Shown here one piece after another: positions 49,821 to 60,414 of a DNA stretch of 64,000 bases (positions are counted from its first letter, which is position 1; every line of letters begins with the position of its first letter). The DNA is from Dastarcus helophoroides (taxonomy: Eukaryota; Arthropoda; Insecta; Coleoptera; Bothrideridae), in NCBI GenBank assembly GCA_028583605.1, contig CM053325.1, positions 44,896,987-44,960,986 on the forward strand. Reading direction: 5' to 3'. The notes below the pieces were generated by a model, which made no database searches, was not told the origin of the DNA, and saw only the letters and a program-made list of their open reading frames with translations. The position numbers were made by a program, and so were the translations under genes.

Positions 49821-52430
49821 ATAATATGCGTCAACCTTAATCCACCTCTGGTTACAGCAATACCACTCTTGAATATCAACGATGTTCTGGACAATCACCT
49901 GAGATTAAAATTGACTAAGCAAATATAATTCAACTTGTATATTATCTGCAAAAAATTTTGGTAATGAGAACGTTGTAGTACTTCAGTACAGAAGACTGGA
50001 CTCGCTTAAAGTTAACAAATAAATTGAATTGTTGTTGGGGTCATTTATTTGCTCGTATGGATTTTCAGTAAAGCTGTTTCTAGACCATATGATAACTATT
50101 GATGAGACACAGATTTTAAACGATTATGTTTAATAATGCAAACATATTTAAAAGGAGAACCAAGTGGTTAAAGCTGATAAAAGAAATGCAACCTATTTGG
50201 AGAAAATTCAAAAATTTTTTGAATTGTTTTAGATGTCTCTAACTGGGTGGAACTGGCAGGGGCCCTCGATAAAAATTTCAAAATTAAATTCAGAATTACC
50301 AAAAAAAAGTCTAAATTAAAAGAAAAAAAAGTAACTATAGTTAATTTCAAACTATATAGAAGAATAGTTTATGAATGAACTATTTATCAAAATGTATAAT
50401 GCCCATCCTTATACAAAAAGAGAGAATGTGGGAGGGAGAAAGGAGGAGCGAAACCTGAGCTGTTTTCTGCAAAAATATATTCAATTATAACTAATGCAGC
50501 TGGCTTTACACTTAAATTTAAACTTACTTAAATCAGACGTTCACTTTTAAATATCTACAGTTTGTGTGACCCACTGCAAAAATTTTTTATCAAAGAAATA
50601 AAAATATGGGTTTCCTCCTACAGTTGTTTGATATAATGAAGGCAAATGCAATTGGACGACACAAAATTATTTAATCGAGTGGAAACTGCATTGAGATTGG
50701 ATCTAACAATAAGATAAAATATAATCATTATCTTTCTTAATAAGGGAAATCATTTCTGATCTAAAACAAATTTAAATAAAATATCAAGAGACATTAATTA
50801 AACAAGAAGAAAAAGTTACTGACTTTCCTAACTTTAACTCAGAAGATATAAGCTTCTGAGTTACGAACAAATTAATTATATTTACAATTGAACTTGCAAA
50901 AACTTCGGTTCCAACTAATTTGGTTAATGACGCAGGCACAGGAATAGATTTAGCCCGTAAACTGAGATATTGATTAATTAATGGAAAAATTCTCAACTGA
51001 AAGATATTAAGACGGTGAAACATTAGACTACATCTGATCGTAATGTAATGATCGAAAAATGAATAATACTAAAAATTATCCCTTACTCGACATATTACAT
51101 ACTTTAAAGATTTTAAAGTTGAATTGAAAGTGCAGTTTAATTAATAAGTGTTAATAAGTGATTAAAAATTTTACATTAAAATTTTGTAACACTTGGTGCA
51201 AACTGTATTCTCGATGATACTAAATTTTATTTTTAAGCACTCCATACAATTGAAGGTACTTTCCATTCATGACCGATATATAAAGAAAGGATGTTCTTGA
51301 AAATATTTGCTAAATCAACACATAAAGCGTTAATTTTCAAGGCTACAACAAGTTTGCGTTATTATAGAGAATTGTATATTCATAATATTGTCCTCTTAAA
51401 TTTGTAATCTAAAGGGCAAAGTCTACAATGCTCAAATGCCATTTCTATGTAAAAAAATAATCCTGCTAAAGCAGTTAAACAAGGGAAAATTTCGCGGCAT
51501 ATTTTTATTCCATTTAAAACCGTCGTATAAAAATTATATAACATATTTTTAATTGCAAACTGCAAATTCTCTTGGATTCTTTCGGATTAAGATATATATT
51601 ATATCTGATAAAATGTATCCATTTATTTATGTTTTGCAGTTGACTTTGGAACTTTTTAACGTAACAATAATAAAAAAGACAACTTATATTGGTATGGTTA
51701 TGATGATAATTCCATAAATAACATGCTTAATATGAACCTAAACCTACACAGAGCTCTGTTTAAGTTTAGAAATTCACTTTCGATTCAAATAGAATTTATC
51801 ATTATTTTTGATCTGGCATCCATTTTATGAAAATAAATCAATGGCTAATAAAACTCTTGCATATGTTAATTAAGAAATTCTCTTTGTCCTAAAATTTTTA
51901 TTTTAATGTTTTGCTATTTTCCATTTAATAGTAATAAAGTTTTTTATTATCGACAATAAAAAAATGCATTGTAGTCTTTATGTTATTGAACTCTACTAAG
52001 TATGAGATAAAAGTATTACCTCTATTTACATAAAGGCATTATTTTGTAATGTTTTCAGAAAATCTTCATTAAGAATAGGGTAAAAAAGAGATATTTTAAT
52101 ATATTGTATAGAAAAAGTATTCTATATGCACACAATGGGTTGATGAAATATGCAGGAGGTATAAAATACAAATATTTTATATAAATAAATATTTTTTGAG
52201 GAAAGGATTTAAGAACGTTTAACAAATGCTATGTCAAAAGGGGCCCCATATTACTTTATCTAATTGGTTGTCAATGTAAAATAAGGATTATTTTTATAAA
52301 GTCCAATTGGAAAATAATTGTCCGCCGTTTTTCTATACTAACTCCTGATTAGATTTTTAGAATTTGTGATTAAAGATTTCCCTGGACCCTAGGTGACATT
52401 ATATATTGCAAAGTAAGCATGTTCCCTGTA
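49821..52430. other. Intergenic stretch, nothing recognised
   Basis: No motif-bearing frame or element end found. Frames at 50168-50350, 50784-51023 and 51380-51565 look like chance. Confidence 0.4.
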
Positions 52431-52439
52431 AAACAATTT

Positions 52440-53170
52440 GACAAACCATTCAGTAATAAAGTCGAACTTTTCAAAATCTTTGGCATATTAAAAAAGATAT
52501 ATTCCGCGAGTCTAATGTAAAATTTATAAGACTGAAAGAAAAATTTTGAAATTTCATTAAAGTAATAACTTTTTGGTGTACTATCATTTTCAAAATTTGA
52601 ACGTCAACATCAAAAAATCGCTCCTGATAAAAAATTTCTCCAAAACATTCGATATTCAATAAAATTGAAATTTCTGGAAAAGCTTCAGATTTATAAATAA
52701 GTCTTAGTTGTAATATCAAAAATCATTTTAGATGAAGAAATGTATTGCCAATATTACATGTAAGGCCGAAAATTCGATACAAGAATGGAAATTTCCAAAA
52801 AATCTTCTAAATCTCGTAGTAAAATAGCTCTCTAAATTTTTAGTTTAAATTGAAATTTTCGAAATGAAAATCGAAATTTCGAGGAACAACTTCGAAATAT
52901 TTATTTTATAAAAACTAATTTTATTCCCCTTTTTTCTAAGAGTTTTACTATGTAGGCTTTAAATTTGAAATTTTAACGAATGCTCCGTTTTAGTATTAAA
53001 ACTGAGTCTCTGTAAAAGAACAGATTTTAAGAGAAAAAAAAATAAATTTTAGGGTAAGATAAACAAATTTTTATAGTAAAAATTTTGAGAAAATTGTAAA
53101 CAATTCCGAAATCTCAATTATAAAAAATGTCATTGTTCCCAAAAATGCATAATATTCCCAAAATTTTTGC
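52440..53170. repeat. Degenerate ~20-bp A-tract array, mixed orientation
   Basis: Blocks such as AAATTTCGAGGAACAACTTC and GAAATTTTCGAAATGAAAAT. It leads directly into the palindrome at 53184. Confidence 0.45.
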
Positions 53171-53183
53171 TATAAAATTCGAC

Positions 53184-53380
53184 AATTGAAATACTGAACT
53201 TGTCCCCTGAAACCAAGAAAGATTAAAAAACACAACAAAGGTTGCTCTAACGCGTTTCGACAGCCAAGCTGTCATCTTCAGAGAGAAGATGACAGCTTGG
53301 CTGTCGAAACTCGTTAGAGCAACCTTTGTTGTGTTTTTAATCTTTCTTGGTTTCAGGGAACAAGTTCTGTATTTCAATTT
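53184..53380. mobile_element. Near-perfect 197-bp palindrome with hammerhead/Penelope-like motif
   Basis: Arms of about 96 bp (53184-53279 and 53285-53380) around a 5-bp spacer AGAGA. They differ by only a few changes: CGCGTTTCG against CGAGTTTCG, one A in an A-run, CCCCTGA against TCCCTGA. Read outward on the minus strand from the centre, each arm gives CTGAAGATGACAGC, TTG, GCTGTCGAAAC: a CUGANGA box, a 6-bp stem, then GAAAC. That is the order of a hammerhead core, with one extra U before the stem. Such motifs mark the terminal repeats of Penelope-like elements. Activity is doubtful. Confidence 0.8.
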
Positions 53381-53419
53381 TTGAAGATAACCAAGGACCA
53401 GTTCGTTCCATAAAAAAAA

Positions 53420-53760
53420 ATAATAAAAATAAAAATTGGACTTTTAAGCTAAGGCTCTGAGAAAGAATTAAAATGTACAGACAAAAATGAAAATCTCTGG
53501 AAGTATATAAACATTTTTAGACAACATGTTTGTAGAAATTTCGGGTTTAAGGTCAAAATTTCACATTCAGGTCGAGGAGAATTTCTAAGTAAACATATCT
53601 TTTCTAGAAAATTCTATTTTAGAGGCCAAAATTAGAAATTCAAGGCACATTTTTTTATGGTAGAGCCAAAATGACAAGAAGGATCTTAAGTTTTCGACAT
53701 TAAATTAGTATTCTACTAAATTTTTAGTTAATTAATTAATTAAAAAATTATTAATTTTGA
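53420..53760 (+). repeat. Degenerate ~20-bp A-tract array
   Basis: Units such as GTCAAAATTTCACATTCAGG and GGCCAAAATTAGAAATTCAAG. Together with 52440-53170 it brackets the palindrome, which may have inserted into one array. Confidence 0.4.
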
Positions 53761-54246
53761 ACTAGCCGTAATTCGGATAAAATTTCCCACTGGCAATATT
53801 TCAGAAATCATCTGACTCCTTAATTTGCGCTGGGCATGCCCTGTGTGTTTCAACATAAATATTTCTGTGCCTGGTATCGTACTTTTATTTTAAGGTCTAT
53901 TCATGACATTTCACTTTTAATAAATCAACCCTTGAATTGGTCAAAACGTATTTTTGTCACTTAACTACTTTCGAAGTTAGTCAGAAACCTGAACCCCAAT
54001 TTATATGTTTCCAACTTCAAATGGAGCTTATTTTACTACCTTCACAAATGTTGAACTTCTTTGTAAAATTTATCCGATATTTAACCTCTTTAGGAAAGAA
54101 ATTTTCAAAGATTCTAAAAAGTGATGAATATTGATATAGAATTCATCCCAGATTTAACCCCTTGGGGAAAAAATGTTAAAAATTCTTTCTTAATGCTCAA
54201 CTACGTTATATGGCGAACACCCGTGCAAAATATTCTGTCTCTAGAC

Positions 54247-55472
54247 CAGTGTTTCCCAACCGGTGTATCGCGACAAATTAGTGTGTCGCTGAAGATTTTC
54301 AGGTGTCTCGCATATTAAACTTTAAAACATCAAATTGCTAGTAAAAAATGGCGAATAATAACCTTTTTTAGGTATCAAAATTTGTAAAGAAGGTTTGTTT
54401 TGGTCGTAATTCGTTTTTTTTTTTGTTATGATTTGTTAGGAGCTTAAGAATTAATTTTATTTAGGGATGCCCTTTTTTGCCGATTACATACAAAAATAAG
54501 ATTTAAAAACACTGTTCAAGACCAGTTCAGACTGTGCGCTGTCGCTCAGTCAGTTTTATGAAGTAGATTGTTGCCATTTTTTGAAAGATTCATTTTAACT
54601 CTAAACTTTTGCATTTAAGTTCGAAAAATCAATATATTTTATTTGTTGCTCAAAAAGAAGATAACATTTTCTGGCAAAAATTTGAAATATGCTAACAATT
54701 TTTTCTTTAAAATTTCGATTTTGTTCAAAGGTGAAATTGCGAGTTTAACGGCCACCAAAATCGGAAGAACTTTTGATTTAAAAAAAATATCGAAAATTTT
54801 ACGTTAGAATTGAAATTTTGAAATAGCTTTGAAGTTTCTAAAAAAAATTATCAGATCTGTGTTTTAAGTCAAAACTTAAAGATTAATATCTAGAAAACTC
54901 ATTAAAAAAATCTAGCAATTTCGAGTTTACTATCAAAATGTTCAGTTTAAAGTCAAAATGGGGGGATTCAAAGTGAAGATAAATATAAAGCATTAGGAAA
55001 AAACTCAAAAATTCTACATACAATTCTGAGCATTTCTAAAGTACTATTTTTGTTGAAGTTTGCAATTTAAGGTCAAATTTTCAAATTTAAGTTATTTGAC
55101 AAAAGTTGAATTAAAAAAATTAAGATGGCAAAAATCGATACTTCCAGAAAAAATTAAAACAACTTCAAAATTTAAATTTCAAGCTAAAAGTGAAAACTTA
55201 CAGAAAAAAATTCGAAAGTTTGAACTTAAACTCAAAATTTCAAAGTGGAAATTTTAAAAGAAACTCAAAATTTCGAGTTGCAAAACCTTTCTTGTCAAGT
55301 CCGCAATATTTTTAGCGACCAAAAGAAAGCTTATTACGTCAGCATATTCATTCATGTCGTGTCCATATTTATTTTTAACAACTAAAAAAAGTCATGGTTT
55401 CCAAATCATGTTCTTCTAGGCAGCCGCGAACCTCTGACAGTCACGCTGCAAACCCCAGGTTAAAAAACCCTG
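54247..55472. mobile_element. hAT-like non-autonomous element carrying an A-tract array
   Basis: Begins CAGTGTTTCCCAACCGGTGT, a tip seen in many hAT elements; the reverse complement of the right end reads CAGGGTTTTTTAACCTGGGG, and both ends continue with T..CGCG.C / GCAGCG.GAC-like sequence. The 8-bp flanks do not match (CTCTAGAC against CCCTTAAA), so the pairing of ends is tentative. The interior contains an A-tract array (about 54640-55290) and no transposase. Confidence 0.5.
54640..55290 (+). repeat. ~20-bp A-tract array inside the hAT-like element
   Basis: Repeated units such as AGTCAAAATGGGGGGATTCA, AAAATTCGAAAGTTTGAAC and CTCAAAATTTCAAAGTGGAA. The 65-codon frame at 55060-55257 is low-complexity and not a gene. 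Confidence 0.5.
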
Positions 55473-57156
55473 CCCTTAAAGGCATTCTCTAGCTACTTCA
55501 ATGGTCCTGTATATTCAGGCATTTTATTTTATTATATGTATATATGAAATTTTTGAATATCCTAATAAAACGTACTTTTGTAATCTGGTCCAGAACCCCT
55601 ACTAATATATTCTTGTGACATTCGTAAAAAAATTTAAAATTTCGATAAATAATTGCCCAATAATTAATATTAGATATCATGCTACAACCAACAAAAATTT
55701 AGAAATTTCAAAATTGAAATATTACTTAAATTAAAATTATAATTAACAACCAATTTTTGTCTTCCTACAATTACATTCACTGTGCTCAAGCATTATAAAA
55801 ATTCGTAGTCATGTAAAGTCGGTGAGATCTAACATTTAATTAATCAGGTCTAAATTCAAATCTAAGGCGAAATTGAAAATTCAATACTACTTACTGAACT
55901 TAGAATAAGAAATTTGCCGTAAAGTTTTTATGATACATTGAGATAAAATAATAACACACCAATATGTAGACACAATGAGATAATCTGGCTAGTTTTCGTT
56001 AAAAAATTGTTTATTTACATCTGTCATATGTTATTCAGTTATTACTATTCCACTAAATGAATTTTTAATATCGCATGTAAAACACGTTTAAACAGTGATA
56101 TTTTATATGCCTCGGAATGCATTATGCTTATCAAAATATGTAAATGTAATGTGCAACTACTGATTAACTTTTTTCTTATTCTTCATAAACACGTTAATTG
56201 AACAGGTTTATCATTTAGAAAAGACACAAAGTAAATTTTACCTTTACTAGCGGCAATAGCGTGCATGACACCAATTTGAAATAAAAGAAAACTTACGTAT
56301 AACTTTTTCCATCATCATGGACGTAAGTTGGATTTTTCTCTCCTTTGGTCATCCTGTATCTGTGTTCATAAATTTATGTTGGCGCGCTAATTTCCTGGAA
56401 AGAACACAGAAACGTTACTTAATTGGCACAGTCTTCACGGCGGCTATGCGAAGTCTCCGTCACACACGGCAAACTAAACGTAATCGAGATCAGAAATAAA
56501 CTAAGTAACTCGAAAAGGTTCGTGAAATCGTCAGACCGCACGTTGAGGAAAAATTATTAATAGATGTAAGACTTTGAATGAATGTAGGACATTTGCGATG
56601 AAAGATTTCGTTATTATTTAATATAAGCGTACCCTCTCCCTAATTCGCGGTGACAATAAAACCGTTTATCTGTCGAAAGAGTCTGTGCGAAAGCGAACCA
56701 ATCGGTCAAATCGTAAAAATTATTTTACAGCTCGTTTAAACTATTTCATGTATACGTAACAACTAATACAACAATACTCATGGTATACTTATATACAATT
56801 CATTTCACTTTTAAAATCAAGGTTGCTGGATCCCAATGCGCTATCGGCTGCAAGATAAATTCGTGAATAGCTAAGAGGTTCATCCTAAAACAATATTATC
56901 AGTCGATACCACTTTTGCAATTTCAACTCGAATAATTAAACAATAATTTGAAGCCCATAGATTTAAAATTACTGCATATATTTAACTATTATTGGTATTC
57001 ACTATTCCTATCTGGAACTTCAAGTGATATTGTACCAAAACCCATGTGGAATTTACATAAATTTTATGGCGAACCCAAAGTTTTAATTAAGTTAAGTCAA
57101 ACAACGCAGAAAAGATTTTTGACATTCTTATTTCTATAAATTCGGAATTTATTAAA
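55473..57156. other. Intergenic stretch, nothing recognised
   Basis: No supported gene, element end or RNA. The frames at 56317-56499 and 56948-57139 carry no motif I know. Confidence 0.35.
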
Positions 57157-57420
57157 ATGGAGCCTGATGATTTCGTAAATACTTGCTTAAATAGTCAAGT
57201 TTCTATTAAAAAGTTTATAATGTACAAGTTTATTTGGGAAAAAATCAAACTTAAGGACCGAGGGTATTTTAGATCAGGTTCCTCCAGGGGCGTTCTAATA
57301 GGGCGAAGGACGCCAAATTTTGGAGCGGTCCAATTTAATTTCTTTATAATAATTTTTTTGAATGACCTCAACATTTCGGAAATATACTCAACTTTTTGTC
57401 TTCTAATTCGCTAATAGGAT
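57157..57420 (+). pseudogene. Possible LINE reverse-transcriptase remnant
   Basis: The plus strand has TCAGGTTCCTCCAGGGGC, close to the codons for the SGVPQG motif of jockey-like reverse transcriptases, and 70 bp on FFIIIFLNDLN, which resembles the LLFxIFINDL segment that normally follows. The spacing is right but frames shift between the two, and no YADD box follows. Highly decayed if real. Confidence 0.35.
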
Positions 57421-57554
57421 TTTTTTAACTGAAATCTTCTTTAGGTGCATTGAGCGACTAAAAATAGGGGACAAACGAATGGTTTCGAGTTACCAATATA
57501 TCTTGTAGGTACATTTATCTGTGAACTGATCCCGCAATAGAATTAAAAACACGC

Positions 57555-57640
57555 GAGATCGGCAGCGAGGTTCGAACTCAGACCCTGCCACGCACGAAAA
57601 TGAAGCATTCATTTCAATCCACTGAACCGCTCCTGATTGC
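57555..57640 (-). ncRNA. tRNA-derived SINE head (A and B boxes)
   Basis: Minus strand has GCGGTTCAGTGG at 57630-57619, close to the RNA polymerase III A box, and GAGTTCGAACCTC at 57579-57567, a near-canonical B box, 40 bp apart. A T-arm of 4 pairs around TTCGAAC can be drawn, but no full cloverleaf with a sound anticodon stem, so this is a tRNA-derived SINE or tRNA relic, not a working tRNA gene. The downstream tail is not delimited. Confidence 0.5.
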
Positions 57641-57659
57641 ACATTCAAAAGCTAAACTG

Positions 57660-58984
57660 GCGTGATAATCTAACCATATCCCGGAAGTTAAATTGAATAT
57701 GCAAAAATGTCTATACTATATTGTTTAAATTGTGTTTTAATTTGATTATTATTATTCCTATTCTCCCCATAAGCTAAAATTGTCTATAATGGAAAAGAAA
57801 AACACTGACAAAATTCCGGCAGGCATCAATTCGAAATGCGCCGTGTGGGGTAAGCGAGACAACGGCAATAAAGACACGTCTCGAGCGAAACACGATCCTA
57901 CAATTTAACGTATCTACGCATCTCTCTGCTAGTCATTCATTACTTCTTACCTACTACGAACTTATTAATGTTTTTGCTTCCTTTTTTGATCTGTCAATTT
58001 TGGAGGTTATTTGTGTTATAAAATTGATTTTTCTTTGAGATTTAAATCTCGTAAAGGTAACAATTGCAAAGAAACGATGACCAGCTTTATAATATATGGC
58101 AGTAGCTGTTTATTTATATAGAAATAGACGTTAGTGAGAGAGACCTGGATTATAGAGAAGGCAGTTGAAATCTAATGAATTAGGAGCTTTAAAAAGGCAT
58201 TTGTGGAGCCGTTGTATATGTTTTTATAAATGGACGAGAAATGTTTTGAACATTTACTCAGTTTAATAGAAGTCAGAAGGAAATATCCTAAAATTACATG
58301 GAGTTCCAAAGGGTATCAATAATTAATAACATTTTCAAGATTGTTTTATTTTTTTACACCTCAAGTTTAATGTATCCTTTTCATGTTGCTGAGTGAACTA
58401 TTTCTTTATAAATACAAGTAGCGTGAAAAGCTATCTATGGAGCACTTGTTGATAGATAGATAAAGGTAAAATTGTTTTAGTATATTTAAATTTTTAAAGT
58501 CAATTCCACATATTTTGCATATTGACTCATGTAATGAAGACCATAGTAACTCATTATTTGCAGTATTCAGATAACTTAAATTAAAGTTTTTATATACTCC
58601 AAAAGAATCAGTACATTGAAAACATCTTCTTTAAAAATTTCTTGAAATTTGCCATGCAAATATAAAAGGTGTGAGAGGTTTTTTAATATGCAATAACTCA
58701 AAATAGACAATATAACAGATATAATAATTTTAATTTACAAATTCTGGGAGTTTTATTTTTGATATTACCATTTTAACTTCAAAAATAAACTCTGTTTTAT
58801 CATAGTTTAAAATTTGTACTTCTGTCCTCAGTTCCCATAACTGCCTAACTTTTTTTGACTAATTTACTTTCTTATACCAAAGCAGTTAATTGATAATCTA
58901 TTGGCCTGCGATAAGCGTCTTTTATTCTTGAAAATTTTAATTTACATAAGATTTATGACACTGACATTCAACAAAACCAATTTA
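57660..58984. other. Intergenic stretch, nothing recognised
   Basis: AT-rich with no coding frame, element ends or RNA gene that I can support. Confidence 0.4.
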
Positions 58985-59451
58985 TGAAATTAAAATCAGA
59001 AAAACACTATACTCCATTTCAGATAAATCTGCTTCAGAGTAGACCCGGAACTAATTTTGCAGTGCAACGACAAGAACTAGTAATATTTAAGCATAGTCGG
59101 GTGGCACCGCTGTAACATTTCTTAATGGTGTTCTGTATTCCCAAAAACCTAACCTAAATATCATTAAATAATTTACTTTGTTGTCGGTTAGTTTAAGAAT
59201 CCTTATTTTATATTTTATGTCAATTTATACTAAAAATTATTAAATTGTTAATAATTGTAATCAAAATAATATGGAAAACATTTAATCTGATTATTTTTAC
59301 CAAGGAACCCCTGAAATGTAGGCATCACATTAATCATCAAACTATTTCCACGTGAATCCAGTTTTGGTTCTGGTGAAATTTCTAGTAACATATCTAAAGG
59401 TTAATTTAATACTTCGCCATATTCTTATATGCATATTTATCTGAAATGTAC
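58985..59451 (+). repeat. Dispersed repeat family A, copy 2 (interrupted by a solo LTR)
   Basis: Aligns with 60-510 through CAGATAAATCT, GACAAGAACTAGTA, TTTCTTAATGGTGTTCT, AATATGGAAAACATTTAATC and TGCATATTTATCTGAAATG. The match breaks exactly at the LTR edge (59452) and may resume after 59833 (TATAAATAAACAA against TTACATACAAAAT). Confidence 0.75.
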
Positions 59452-59832
59452 TGTTACGGGCTTTATCGGTTCGAATTGATTCACACGTGAATTGAAAATA
59501 ATGTCCACTTTATTACTAAACTAAACTTGGATCACCACAATTGAACAATTAACTCACTTATTATTGACTTCTACTAACTCACTAATTACACTGACTCTAA
59601 CTGACTAACTAGAGGGAAAACTGACCACCTTATATAGTTTTGACATCCAGGTTCTAGAACAATCCGCCAGATAAGGCTTATCGTTTGCCGAAATTTCGGG
59701 AACGTTTACCTGCCGTTTGCTTCATTATCGCGGTCGCTTTCCCCTTATCAGATCATTCTAGAAACTTTTCTTATATACCAAATTCTACAATTCTATTCTA
59801 AATCCTATTCCATCTATTTACATTGCGTTACA
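59452..59832 (-). mobile_element. Solo LTR, 381 bp, 4-bp TSD GTAC
   Basis: GTAC at 59448-59451 and 59833-59836 flank a segment that on the minus strand begins TGTAACGCAATG and ends CCCGTAACA, the TG...CA ends of an LTR. In that orientation it has a TATA box, then GTCAGT start-site-like motifs, then AATAAA at 59514-59509 near the 3' end: U3-R-U5 order. No internal region or second LTR adjoins, so this is a solo LTR left by recombination. A 4-bp duplication fits the Ty3/Gypsy group, which is inferred. Confidence 0.9.
59610..59636 (-). promoter_or_regulatory. LTR core promoter (TATA box and initiator-like motifs)
   Basis: TATATAAGG at 59636-59628 on the minus strand is followed within 45 bp by AGTTAGTCAGTTAG and AGTCAGTG, which resemble the arthropod initiator TCAGT. 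The placement before AATAAA matches an LTR U3/R junction. Activity unknown. Confidence 0.6.
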
Positions 59833-60359
59833 GTACTATAAATAAACAATGGTGTTGTCTATGAATCGACATGGCCATACCTATGCAGAGGAAAACATTT
59901 TTGACGCGTTTTATTTTAAATGTAAACAATCTGTGATTGTTAGAAATAAACAAAGCTATGAAAAAGCCGTTATTTCTAAAATCAGATACTGGTTTACGAA
60001 ATCTACGATAATTGGAAAGGTAAGGATTGGGCTGGAATTGCCTTTGAGAAACTAATTTTTGGCTTGTACCAGAAAATTTAAAATTTTTCAATATTAAATT
60101 AAATATCTTTTCCACCATAGGGCTTTAGATCGACCAAATTCATGTTTGGTTAATTCTTTCATGTATTGTTTATACAGAATATTGGATTTTGAAACCATTC
60201 TCTATTGTACACTACGACTCTTGGTCATGGTTTCCTTTATTATCGGAAAATGTTAAAAAATACGCCTTTTGTCATAAAAATGATTATATCTCGGGTAATT
60301 AGCACCGAATGAGTTGTAATAGAGCTTTTTGGATAGGTGATATCAGTTGCTACATTTTG
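59833..60359. other. Sequence between solo LTR and repeat C
   Basis: Contains opposed open frames (59849-60055 plus, 59828-60118 minus) with no recognised motif. Possibly the remainder of repeat A. Confidence 0.3.
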
Positions 60360-60414
60360 AAATTGTCATTAACTCTAGTATTCGCCATTGAACAACTACT
60401 GTCAGTCTGTGTGT
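60360..60414 (+). repeat. Repeat family C, left part of interrupted copy
   Basis: TTCGCCATTGAACAACTACT then GTCAGTCTGTGTGT matches 42705-42745. It stops at the start of the inserted foldback element. Confidence 0.65.

Noticed and set aside
53184..53380. Claiming an active hammerhead ribozyme
   Set aside because: The CUGANGA and GAAA boxes are in order but an extra U precedes the stem and flanking stems I and III were not established, so only a resemblance is reported.
57555..57640. Functional tRNA gene
   Set aside because: The A and B boxes fit but acceptor and anticodon stems do not form; only a tRNA-derived relic is supported.
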